Assembly (NCBI RefSeq): GCF_038002345.1
Contig: NZ_JBBOCJ010000001.1
Coordinates: forward strand, 3,906,001 to 3,970,000
From: Paenibacillus sp. FSL M7-0420
GTDB taxonomy: Bacteria > Bacillota > Bacilli > Paenibacillales > Paenibacillaceae
Direction: 5' to 3'
Length of the DNA: 64,000 nucleotides
Position numbers and translations under genes: made by a program. The notes below the pieces were generated by a model. That model saw only the letters and a list, made by a program, of their open reading frames with translations. It was not told the DNA's origin and made no database searches. Shown here in pieces: positions 32,324-40,146 of the stretch (positions are counted from its first letter, which is position 1; each line of letters begins with the position of its first letter).

Positions 32324-33652
32324 CTAGTACAATGTCATGTACTGATCTCTTTCCCACTCGTGGACCTGGGTCCGGTAGATATCCCATTCGATTTCCTTCA
32401 GCTCGTAGAAGTGGGCCAGGGCGTGTTCGCCGAGGGCTTCTGTGATCACGTGGCTGCGGATCATTTCGTTCAGGGCTTCCTTCAGATCGGCTGGCAGACT
32501 TGGGATGCCTTCTTCGATCCGCTCTTCTTCGGACATCACATAGATGTTACGGTCGATAGGAGCCGGAAGATCGAGCTGACGCTTGATTCCATCCAGACCT
32601 GCCTTCAGCATAACAGCCAGTGCAAGGTAAGGGTTAGCCGCCGGGTCCGGGTTACGAACCTCAACGCGTGTGCTGAGTCCTCTCGAAGCCGGAATACGGA
32701 TCATCGGGCTACGGTTACTTGCAGACCAGGCTACATAGCAAGGTGCTTCATAACCAGGCACCAGACGCTTGTAAGAGTTGACAGTCGGGTTAGTGATCGC
32801 TGCAAAAGCACGTGCGTGCTTCAGAATCCCGGCCATGTAATAACGGGCAGTCTTGCTAAGGCCCAGCTTATCGCTCTCATCGTAGAACATATTCTCTTTG
32901 CCTTTGAACAGGGATTGGTGAGCGTGCATACCAGATCCGTTCATACCGAACAGCGGCTTAGGCATAAAGGTTGCATGCAGGCCGTGATGGCGCGCTACCG
33001 TCTTCACGACAAGCTTGAAGGTCTGAATCTGATCCGCTGCCTTGATGGCATCGGCATATTTGAAGTCAATTTCATGCTGGCCGGAAGCCACTTCGTGGTG
33101 GGAGGCTTCAATTTCAAAGCCCATCTCTTCCAGTGTCAATACGATTTCGCGGCGGCAGTTCTCCCCAAGATCCATTGGCGCCAGATCGAAATATCCACCC
33201 TGGTCATTCAGCTCTGTAGTCGGATTGCCCTTCTCGTCTGTTCTGAACAGGAAGAATTCCGGCTCCGGTCCAACATTCATAGCTGTAAAGCCCATTTCTT
33301 CCGCTTCCTGCAGACAACGCTTGAGGATACCACGCGGGTCTCCGGCAAACGGTGTGCCATCCGGCATGTACACATCACAAATCAGACGTGCCACACGGCT
33401 GTCAGTCACCCAAGGGAAGATAACCCAGGTGCTCAGGTCCGGATACAGATACATATCGGATTCTTCAATCCGCACATAACCTTCGATGGACGAGCCATCG
33501 AACATCATTTTATTGTCGAGTGCTTTTTCAAGCTGGCTTACCGGAATCTCTACATTCTTGATCGTTCCCAGCAAATCGGTGAATTGCAGGCGAATAAACC
33601 GGACGTTCTCGTCCTTGGAAATGCGCAGAATATCCTCTTTAGTAAAGCTCAC
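32324..33652 (-). CDS. glnA: Glutamine synthetase, type I-alpha
   Basis: A 442-residue enzyme making glutamine from glutamate, ammonia and ATP. Key segments: [10 protein letters not shown] (N-terminal beta-grasp), [10 protein letters not shown] (Asp50-like latch), GPEPEFFLF (metal Glu), [17 protein letters not shown] (ATP/metal), [17 protein letters not shown] (glutamate flap) and the C-terminal ERDQYMTLY. The length and the lack of the ~25-residue insertion and of an adenylylation tyrosine site place it in the I-alpha class of Firmicutes, which is controlled by feedback inhibition. It is 29 bp downstream of glnR. Confidence 0.97.
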   Translation of the reverse strand: MSFTKEDILRISKDENVRFIRLQFTDLLGTIKNVEIPVSQLEKALDNKMMFDGSSIEGYVRIEESDMYLYPDLSTWVIFPWVTDSRVARLICDVYMPDGTPFAGDPRGILKRCLQEAEEMGFTAMNVGPEPEFFLFRTDEKGNPTTELNDQGGYFDLAPMDLGENCRREIVLTLEEMGFEIEASHHEVASGQHEIDFKYADAIKAADQIQTFKLVVKTVARHHGLHATFMPKPLFGMNGSGMHAHQSLFKGKENMFYDESDKLGLSKTARYYMAGILKHARAFAAITNPTVNSYKRLVPGYEAPCYVAWSASNRSPMIRIPASRGLSTRVEVRNPDPAANPYLALAVMLKAGLDGIKRQLDLPAPIDRNIYVMSEEERIEEGIPSLPADLKEALNEMIRSHVITEALGEHALAHFYELKEIEWDIYRTQVHEWERDQYMTLY

Positions 33653-33681
33653 GTTACCCTCTCCCTTTCAACAGCTCTATA

Positions 33682-34092
33682 TTATTTATTAAAAAACCGG
33701 GATAGCTCACCTTGGATTAGAGACACTTGTCCCGGTCTTTTACCGGAAACCAGCTCCTGCTTCAGCAGACGGTGAAGCTGCGAATCAGACAACTCTCTAC
33801 GTCTCACCTCTGTGTCAGGGGTAATAACCGTAGCTTCTTCAGATTCCTTCGAGACAGGATTCATCACCTGCTTAATGCCGGCAATATTAACACCCTTCTC
33901 AATCAACGCCTTGATCTCAAGCAGACGTTCCACATCATTAAAAGAGAACAAACGCTGGTTGCCGGAGGTACGCGCAGGTACGATCAGGCTGTGCTGCTCA
34001 TAATAACGAATTTGTCTGGCGGATAGATCTGTTAACTTCATTACGATTCCAATCGGAAATAATGCCATATTTCTGCGGATTTCATCACCCAT
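33682..34092 (-). CDS. glnR: GlnR, MerR-type nitrogen regulator
   Basis: A 136-residue repressor with an N-terminal MerR winged helix (GIVMKLTDLSARQIRYYEQH, then SGNQRLFSFNDVERL) and a C-terminal tail (SLIQGELSRFF) that in GlnR senses feedback-inhibited glutamine synthetase. It represses glnRA and other nitrogen genes when nitrogen is plentiful. First gene of the operon. A perfect GlnR box lies beside its promoter, so autoregulation is expected. Confidence 0.95.
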   Translation of the reverse strand: MGDEIRRNMALFPIGIVMKLTDLSARQIRYYEQHSLIVPARTSGNQRLFSFNDVERLLEIKALIEKGVNIAGIKQVMNPVSKESEEATVITPDTEVRRRELSDSQLHRLLKQELVSGKRPGQVSLIQGELSRFFNK

Positions 34093-34129
34093 GACTCATC
34101 CAACCTTCCAATGATCTTTTTCTCATCTC

Positions 34130-34158
34130 ATTGTACATTTCCTTATATGGCGTGTCAA
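34130..34158 (-). promoter_or_regulatory. Promoter of glnRA
   Basis: On the minus strand TTGACA (34153-34158) and TACAAT (34130-34135) are 17 bp apart, about 37 bp before the glnR start. Confidence 0.85.
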
Positions 34159-34163
34159 TGGTA

Positions 34164-34180
34164 TGTGAGTTTTTCTCACA
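34164..34180. promoter_or_regulatory. GlnR/TnrA operator
   Basis: TGTGAGTTTTTCTCACA, a perfect match to the TGTNA-N7-TNACA consensus, six bases upstream of the glnR -35 element. A weaker half-like site TGTGAGATTAACA lies about 20 bp further upstream. Confidence 0.9.
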
Positions 34181-34368
34181 AGATTTCTTTCACCCATTGT
34201 GAGATTAACAGATCAAAGTGCCCGATGCATGGGATTTGGTTCCCCGAAGTATATCACAAAGAGCAATCCGCAGGCAAAATCCGCCCACATAACAGGGCTT
34301 TAGTTCCGATGACGAAATAGATGCTTTGCGGGGGCCTTAAAGGCTTACTGTACATGTTTCATGGCATG

Positions 34369-34902
34369 TCACGCTTCAACGACCCATTCCCCTTCTCCAG
34401 CCGGAGTCTCGAATCCGTTCAGGAAACGGGTCAGAATCTCATCGGTAATGGTGAATGCCGCATTGGCATCCATCCGCTCGCTTCTTAACAGGAGCCGCCG
34501 CCGTAGCTCTTCAGGCTGTACCTTGAGGAAGATCACAGCCCATTTCCCGCCATACTCCCCGATCAGCTGCTTGTAATCATCCCGGCGCTGCCGCTGCCAG
34601 AAGCTGAAATCCACCACCACATGACGCTTCGCCTGAACCAGCTGCACCAGCTCTTTGCGCAGCTTGCGTTCCGACTGTTCCTTCAAGGATTCATACTCCT
34701 CCTCAGGATAATCTATCCCGTAGCGGCCATATGTACTCCAGATATCCTCATCGATGGACAGCCGGACGAACCCCTCATGCTCCAGCTTAAGCGCAAAAGT
34801 CGTTTTGCCCGAACCCGCTACTCCGCACATCATGACGACTAGTGGAGCCTTGTCCGCACTCCTTTTCTGCAACAATCCCTCGATTGCTTCTGCTTCGTAC
34901 AT
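34369..34902 (-). CDS. P-loop ATP-binding kinase-like protein
   Basis: A 177-residue single-domain P-loop protein. Walker A GVAGSGKTTFALKLE lies at about 27-41, followed by RLSIDEDIWSTYG and the Walker-B-like strand HVVVDFSFWQRQRRDDY; LRRRLLLRSER is a likely lid. This resembles the AAA_33/zeta-toxin/nucleoside kinase-like proteins common in Firmicutes. It is inserted in the otherwise conserved ynbB-glnR gap. No antitoxin gene is next to it, so a toxin role is not supported. Substrate unknown. Confidence 0.82.
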   Translation of the reverse strand: MYEAEAIEGLLQKRSADKAPLVVMMCGVAGSGKTTFALKLEHEGFVRLSIDEDIWSTYGRYGIDYPEEEYESLKEQSERKLRKELVQLVQAKRHVVVDFSFWQRQRRDDYKQLIGEYGGKWAVIFLKVQPEELRRRLLLRSERMDANAAFTITDEILTRFLNGFETPAGEGEWVVEA

Positions 34903-34930
34903 CGGCCTCTGCCTCCTATGTGTTCGAGAA

Positions 34931-36184
34931 CTACAGCAGCTTGCGCTCCCTCATGCTCTGAAGAGCCATTAATACCCCGTATTTGACATGAGAATAGGTT
35001 AATCCGCCTTGCATGTACCCGATATATGGTGCGCGGATGGGCGCGTCGGCTGACAGCTCCAGGCTTCCGCCCTGGATGAAGGTCCCGGCAGCCATGATGA
35101 CTGGATGCTCATACCCCGGCATGTCCCAAGGCTCAGGCACGACATGGCTGTCTACCGCTGCTGCGCGCTGGATGCCTTGTACGAACGCAATCAGATGCTC
35201 GGGTCCGTCAAAAGCCACCGCCTGAATCAGATCCGTACGCGGTTCATGCCAGGCAGGCTTGGTAGTGAAGCCGCAGCGCTGGAATACCGCCGATGCGAAG
35301 ATACTTCCCTTCACAGCCTGTCCCACCGTATGCGGGGCCATGAACAGGCCTTGATACAGGCCGCGCGTCGTGCCGAGCATCGCTCCTACCTCACCGCCGA
35401 TTCCAGGGGCAGTCAGGCGGTAGGCCGCCAGCTCCACCAGCTCTGCACGGCCGCAGATATAACCGCCGGTCTCAGCGATTCCGCCGCCGGGATTCTTGAT
35501 CAGCGAACCGGCTACCAGATCAGCGCCAACCTGCGGCGGCTCCAGCGTCTCGGTGAACTCACCGTAGCAATTATCCACGAATACGATCACATCCGGCTTA
35601 AGGGCTTTTACCCGCGCTGCCATCTCGCCAATCTCAGCGACCGTGAAGGACGAACGCCAGTCATAGCCTCGCGAACGCTGGATTCCGATGACCTTGGTCT
35701 TGTCATTTATTGCTAAGGCGACCTCCTCCCAGTCAACCTTCCCCTCTTCTGTCAGCGCTGTCTCCCGGTAGCCGATGCCGAAATCTGCCAGAGAGCCGCT
35801 CCCGTCTCCTGGCTTCCCCACCACCTTGTGCAGCGTATCATAGGGGCGTCCTGTAATGTACAGAAGCTCATCTCCGGGCCGCAGCACACCGAACAGAGCG
35901 GTTGATATGGTATGAGTTCCTGAAGCGAAATGCGGCCGGACTAGCGCAGCTTCCGCACCGAATACTTCAGCATAGACCAGATCCAGCACCTCACGCCCCC
36001 GGTCATTGTAGGCATAACCGGTAGAACCTGCGAAGTGAAAATCACTCACATGCTGACGCTGGAAGGCTTCGATCACCTTCCACTGATTATGATCCACAAT
36101 CCGGTCCAGCGCCTTGACAGCACCTTCAATTTCAAGCTCTGCAGCTTCCGCTGCCTGTAATAAATCCTCTGCAAATCCTGCCAT
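34931..36184 (-). CDS. ynbB: YnbB, PLP-dependent methionine gamma-lyase-like protein
   Basis: A 417-residue PLP enzyme of the aluminium-resistance/YnbB family. The fold-type I pattern is visible: ALVRPHFASGTHTISTALFGVL, the cofactor aspartate region VIVFVDNCYGEF and the Schiff-base lysine in GSLIKNPGGGIAETGG. The family is related to Cys/Met metabolism enzymes, but its reaction is not well established. ATG 36184 gives a length close to the B. subtilis homologue. Its position between hflX and glnR is conserved. Confidence 0.88.
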   Translation of the reverse strand: MAGFAEDLLQAAEAAELEIEGAVKALDRIVDHNQWKVIEAFQRQHVSDFHFAGSTGYAYNDRGREVLDLVYAEVFGAEAALVRPHFASGTHTISTALFGVLRPGDELLYITGRPYDTLHKVVGKPGDGSGSLADFGIGYRETALTEEGKVDWEEVALAINDKTKVIGIQRSRGYDWRSSFTVAEIGEMAARVKALKPDVIVFVDNCYGEFTETLEPPQVGADLVAGSLIKNPGGGIAETGGYICGRAELVELAAYRLTAPGIGGEVGAMLGTTRGLYQGLFMAPHTVGQAVKGSIFASAVFQRCGFTTKPAWHEPRTDLIQAVAFDGPEHLIAFVQGIQRAAAVDSHVVPEPWDMPGYEHPVIMAAGTFIQGGSLELSADAPIRAPYIGYMQGGLTYSHVKYGVLMALQSMRERKLL

Positions 36185-36386
36185 GTCCCCTTCATCTCTC
36201 CTAACATTCTGTATAATGATGCCACGCTTCCGCAAGTGATGTACAGCCTGATAGGCATCGATTCCTGGAAAACCCGCACAACAAAGCCTGCCTGGATCAA
36301 TATCCGAAGCAGACTGTTGCTATGCGGGCTATGAATGCTTCCTATCTTAGCGGTTCATGCCAACTCCCGGCGGGTCAGATAAGCCA

Positions 36387-37676
36387 TTATTGCGGCTCCA
36401 CGAATTCAGCCAGCTTGTAGCTCCATTTATCGTAATCCTCTTTGTTCAGCCTCACGTTATAGAGTACATCGCTTCCGTCATAATCCTGTTCAAGCACCTC
36501 GCCCACCCGGTAGAGCAGAGAGGACATATCCCCGCGGTCACCGGGAATGCGGAAGATTAGAGTATCCCCGGCCAGCTGATCGCTGATGATCTCCGTGATC
36601 CGTGAGAGGTCCTCCTCATTAAAAGCACTGATCTTCAGGAAGCCCTCACCGGTCGGGAGCATCTCCAGCTGCTCCGGCTGACACAGATCGATTTTGTTGA
36701 ACAATACGATCTGCGGCTTGCCTGCCGCGCCCAGATCCTGCAGAATACTCTGAACGACCTCCATCTGCTCCTCACGCATCGGAGAAGAGGAATCCACCAC
36801 ATGCAGCACCAGATTGGCTTCATTCACTTCCTCCAGCGTAGCGCGGAAGGAGGCTACGAGATCATGCGGCAGATTCTGAATGAAGCCGACGGTGTCCGTA
36901 AGCACGACCTCCTTGCTGCCCGGAAGCTGAAGCACACGCGAGGTCGGGTCAAGGGTAGCGAACAATTGGTTCTCGATGTACACATCGGCATCGGTCAGCT
37001 GCTTCAGCAGCGTGGATTTGCCCGCATTGGTATAGCCTACCAGTGCCACCTGAACCGCACCGCTCTTGCGGCGGTGTTCACGGTGCAGCTCACGGGTCTT
37101 GACCACCTCATCCAGCTGGCGCTTCAGCTCGGTAATCCGCTCACGGATATGCCGGCGGTCCGTCTCCAGCTTACTCTCTCCGGGACCTCTCGTGCCAATT
37201 CCGCCTCCCTGACGCGACAGATTCTTGCCTTGCCCGGACAGGCGCGGCAGCAGATAAGACAGCTGGGCCAGCTCTACCTGGATGATCCCTTCCCGGGTCT
37301 TCGCGCGTCCGGCGAAGATATCGAGAATCAGCTGTGTGCGGTCAATGATTTTGAGATCCAGCGCCTCTTCCAGATTACGCACCTGCGCCCCGGACAGCTC
37401 CTGATCGAAGATCGCGGTATTCGCGCCAAGCCCGTCAGCGGCCATCCGAAGCTCTTCCACCTTACCTTTACCGATAAACCACCTGGAATCGGGGGTCTCC
37501 TTATTCTGCCGCAATACATCCAGCACTTCTACCCCGGCGGTCTCTGCTAGTTGTACCAGCTCCTGGAGCGAGAGCTCAGGGTCGATCCCGGTGCGTTTGA
37601 TCTTGTCAGTTACCAGACTGACAAGAATCGCCCGGTCCTGCACTTCTGTCTCTGTGTCATGTGTTGTAGTTGCCAT
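36387..37676 (-). CDS. hflX: HflX GTPase, ribosome-associated
   Basis: A 429-residue GTPase that binds the 50S subunit and splits stalled ribosomes. N-terminal HflX domain (SRWFIGKGKVEEL, FDQELSGAQVRNLEE), then the GGGIGTRGPGESKLETDRR linker, a coiled segment, and the G domain: G1 GYTNAGKSTLL, G3 DTVGFIQNLPH, G4 FNKIDL. ATG 37676 is ten bases after GAGGAG; two earlier in-frame starts are less well placed. It lies 30 bp after spoVK. Confidence 0.95.
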   Translation of the reverse strand: MATTTHDTETEVQDRAILVSLVTDKIKRTGIDPELSLQELVQLAETAGVEVLDVLRQNKETPDSRWFIGKGKVEELRMAADGLGANTAIFDQELSGAQVRNLEEALDLKIIDRTQLILDIFAGRAKTREGIIQVELAQLSYLLPRLSGQGKNLSRQGGGIGTRGPGESKLETDRRHIRERITELKRQLDEVVKTRELHREHRRKSGAVQVALVGYTNAGKSTLLKQLTDADVYIENQLFATLDPTSRVLQLPGSKEVVLTDTVGFIQNLPHDLVASFRATLEEVNEANLVLHVVDSSSPMREEQMEVVQSILQDLGAAGKPQIVLFNKIDLCQPEQLEMLPTGEGFLKISAFNEEDLSRITEIISDQLAGDTLIFRIPGDRGDMSSLLYRVGEVLEQDYDGSDVLYNVRLNKEDYDKWSYKLAEFVEPQ

Positions 37677-37708
37677 TCGTTCCATGCTCCTCATCTATTC
37701 TTCCTGGA

Positions 37709-38683
37709 CTATCCTTTGAAATCCTCGGTCCGCAGCGTCATCAGCTCCTGCTTGCCCGGACTTGTACTCTCATACTGGTTCAAGAGCCGCACAGCCTGTG
37801 CGCGTACCGCCTTCTCAATACTGTTGCGTACATACCTTGCATTGCTGAAAGCATGCAGACTCTCTGTCTTCTCCATAAGCAAATGCTGCTTGAGTCTGAG
37901 TATGGCCTGCGGCATCAAAATATAATCACGGTCCTTGGCCATCAGCTCGGCAATCTGCAGCAGCTGGTCGATGGTATAATCGGGAAATTCAACCTGGATC
38001 GGAAACCGCGAGGGCAGACCCGGATTGCTCATCAGAAAATAGTCAATCTCGCCGGAATACCCGGCCAGAATCAGGACAAACTGGCTGCGGTGGTCCTCCA
38101 TCGATTTCACTAAAGTGTCGATGGCCTCCTTGCCGAAATCCTTGTCTCCGCCGCGGGCCAGACTGTAAGCTTCATCGATGAAGAGAATACCGCCGAGCGC
38201 TTTTTTTACCAGATCCCGCGTCTTCTGGGCAGTATGTCCGATATATTCGCCTACCAGATCTGCGCGCTCTACTTCAATCAGATGCCCTTTGCTGAGCACA
38301 CCCATCCGCTGGAACAGCTTCGCCACAATCCGTGCAACCGTGGTTTTGCCAGTCCCCGGATTGCCCTTGAATACCATATGGTAGGCCTGGCCTCCGGTGG
38401 CAAGTCCGGCTTCACTGCGCATCTGGGCCACCTGCAGCAGGGCATAGATCTCGAAGACCAGCTCTTTGATGTTATCCAGACCTACAAGTGCATCCAGCTC
38501 CCGGCTCAGCTCCTGGAACAGTCCGCTATGGCTGCCGGGCTTGGGAGCTGCCGTGCCGCCTGCGCTATCAGCCGGCAAGCCGGACACCGGGGCCGGAGCC
38601 TGATTATTCAGCACAATGTTAATCTGCCTGGACGGTCTGCGTTCTTCCCGTCCGCTGCTTGCCGCCGCTACATGTCCGTTCAC
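37709..38683 (-). CDS. spoVK: Stage V sporulation protein K-like AAA ATPase
   Basis: A 324-residue CbbX/SpoVK-type AAA ATPase: Walker A FKGNPGTGKTTVARIV (about 109-124), Walker B GGILFIDEAYSLARGGD, the sensor region ILAGYSGEIDYFL and arginine finger GLPSRFP. An N-terminal low-complexity part of about 50 residues precedes it. In B. subtilis SpoVK is needed for late spore maturation and its gene is next to ynbA (hflX) as here. Such AAA rings remodel protein partners; the partner is unknown. Confidence 0.92.
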   Translation of the reverse strand: MNGHVAAASSGREERRPSRQINIVLNNQAPAPVSGLPADSAGGTAAPKPGSHSGLFQELSRELDALVGLDNIKELVFEIYALLQVAQMRSEAGLATGGQAYHMVFKGNPGTGKTTVARIVAKLFQRMGVLSKGHLIEVERADLVGEYIGHTAQKTRDLVKKALGGILFIDEAYSLARGGDKDFGKEAIDTLVKSMEDHRSQFVLILAGYSGEIDYFLMSNPGLPSRFPIQVEFPDYTIDQLLQIAELMAKDRDYILMPQAILRLKQHLLMEKTESLHAFSNARYVRNSIEKAVRAQAVRLLNQYESTSPGKQELMTLRTEDFKG

Positions 38684-38773
38684 CTAGTTCACCTCATTAT
38701 ACAGGTCTGACTTGCTCTAACCAGTCTATTCCAGTATAAAAGGCGTTATTAGCAGTTTTGGAAATTAGCAGAT

Positions 38774-39430
38774 TTACAGCGACAGCTCCTGCAACTTCCA
38801 TTTGGTGTAGGCCAGAATCTCGCGGGACTTATACTTAAGCATCCACATCACTTTAGACTCTGTGACGCCAAGCTCCGGGTTCTTGTACCCCAGCTTATGC
38901 GCAATTTCCAAGGCGCGGCGGCCATGGAAATCATGGGTAATCACGACGGCTGAAGACAAGCCCTCCTGCTGCATGACTGTCTTGCTGAAGAGCAGGTTCT
39001 CGTAAGTGCTGGTAGACTGGTCCTCCAGATAGATCACCTTATCCGGTACTCCATGGGCAACCAGATACCTCTGCATGCCTTCGGCTTCTGTGTACTTATA
39101 CTCCGGCTGATCCAGCCCACCAGAGACAACAAAATGGCTGAATGCACCAGACTTATACAGCTCAAGCGCATAATCCAGCCGTTCCTTCAGCCCGGGACTC
39201 GGTTCATTCCCCCACATCGACATCCCCAGAATAACTCCGGCGTCCGCCTTCACCATGGGCGAGGTAGTTGCTGCACTGTTAATTCTGTTAAAAGCTACTC
39301 CGCACCAGATGAATCCGGCCACAATCAGTACCAGCAGCGAAACCGCCAGCACCCGCTTTGTACGGTGATGGCGCTTGCGCGACACTTTACGTATCGGGGA
39401 TGAACCCCGATGATAGACATACCAATCCAT
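38774..39430 (-). CDS. YdcF/SanA-like membrane protein (DUF218)
   Basis: A 218-residue protein with a very basic N-terminus, one membrane helix (VLAVSLLVLIVAGFIWCGVAF, about 27-47) and an outside DUF218 domain: AGVILGMSMWGNEPSPGLKERL, FVVSGGLDQPEYKYTEAEGM, YLEDQSTSTYENLLFSK and VVITHDFHGRRALEIAHKLG. The family is linked to envelope functions; no reaction is firmly known. It is three bases from the preceding DUF402 gene, so the two are one transcript. Confidence 0.9.
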   Translation of the reverse strand: MDWYVYHRGSSPIRKVSRKRHHRTKRVLAVSLLVLIVAGFIWCGVAFNRINSAATTSPMVKADAGVILGMSMWGNEPSPGLKERLDYALELYKSGAFSHFVVSGGLDQPEYKYTEAEGMQRYLVAHGVPDKVIYLEDQSTSTYENLLFSKTVMQQEGLSSAVVITHDFHGRRALEIAHKLGYKNPELGVTESKVMWMLKYKSREILAYTKWKLQELSL

Positions 39431-39433
39431 GAT

Positions 39434-39988
39434 CTACTTCCTCCTAAATTCTCCGTGATGAAACAATTCGGCACGATGCTTCAGTGAAAGGGAGAAATAC
39501 GGAAAGGCATGAGCGTCTATCGCACGCAGTATTGCATTGGCTGTTGACCAGGCTAACTGGTAATCACTGTCCGTGATATCTTCCCGCTCCAGCGCTTCCT
39601 CCAGCTCATCCTCATCCAGCAAAAACACTTCACCATTCCACAGTACGACAACATCCAGATACAGATCGTCGAACCAGGGAACCCCTTGATCGGTCACACC
39701 CTGGACCTTGCAGGTATCAATGTACCACTGCACAATATTTTGCCGTTCATCAAACATGGCCGTCACAATATAGTGGCTGTCCTTGGGAAAATACTGCAGC
39801 CATGAATATCCCTTGTCCGCAATGCGGTATGTATGCCTGCCGTAACTCTTCCATAGCGGCTCCTTCAGCCCGTATATAGTGTAGAGTGTGATATAACCGC
39901 TGAACTCCCGGGTCTCCACATAGCGGCAGGCAAAATGGCGGCGGGTAATCCTGCGCCAGTTGGCCCGGTCTCCGAATTTACGTTTCAT
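39434..39988 (-). CDS. DUF402 family protein
   Basis: A 184-residue protein with the DUF402 fold: YITLYTIYGLKEPLWKS, YSWLQYFPKDSHYIVTAMFD and the acidic core WYIDTCKVQGVTDQGVPWFD then DLYLDVVV. Some DUF402 proteins hydrolyse nucleoside di- and triphosphates using the acidic cluster, which is present here (WFDDLYLD). Start ATG 39988 follows AGAGGG. Cytoplasmic. It precedes the YdcF-like gene by three bases. Confidence 0.88.
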   Translation of the reverse strand: MKRKFGDRANWRRITRRHFACRYVETREFSGYITLYTIYGLKEPLWKSYGRHTYRIADKGYSWLQYFPKDSHYIVTAMFDERQNIVQWYIDTCKVQGVTDQGVPWFDDLYLDVVVLWNGEVFLLDEDELEEALEREDITDSDYQLAWSTANAILRAIDAHAFPYFSLSLKHRAELFHHGEFRRK

Positions 39989-40146
39989 ATGAATAACCCT
40001 CTTCTGATAATGGTGCATTCAGCTTAACACATTTTGCAGAGACACTCAAAACAAGAAAACCCCGACATCCGGCAATTCTGCATCGCGCAGAGCTCCCGGA
40101 GCTGTCAGGGTAATCGTTCATGCTATGAATTTGACTTCAAGTCAGT

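Noticed and set aside
34369..34902. Zeta-type toxin of a toxin-antitoxin pair
   Set aside because: The P-loop is compatible, but no antitoxin gene is adjacent and family residues for UDP-sugar binding are not evident.
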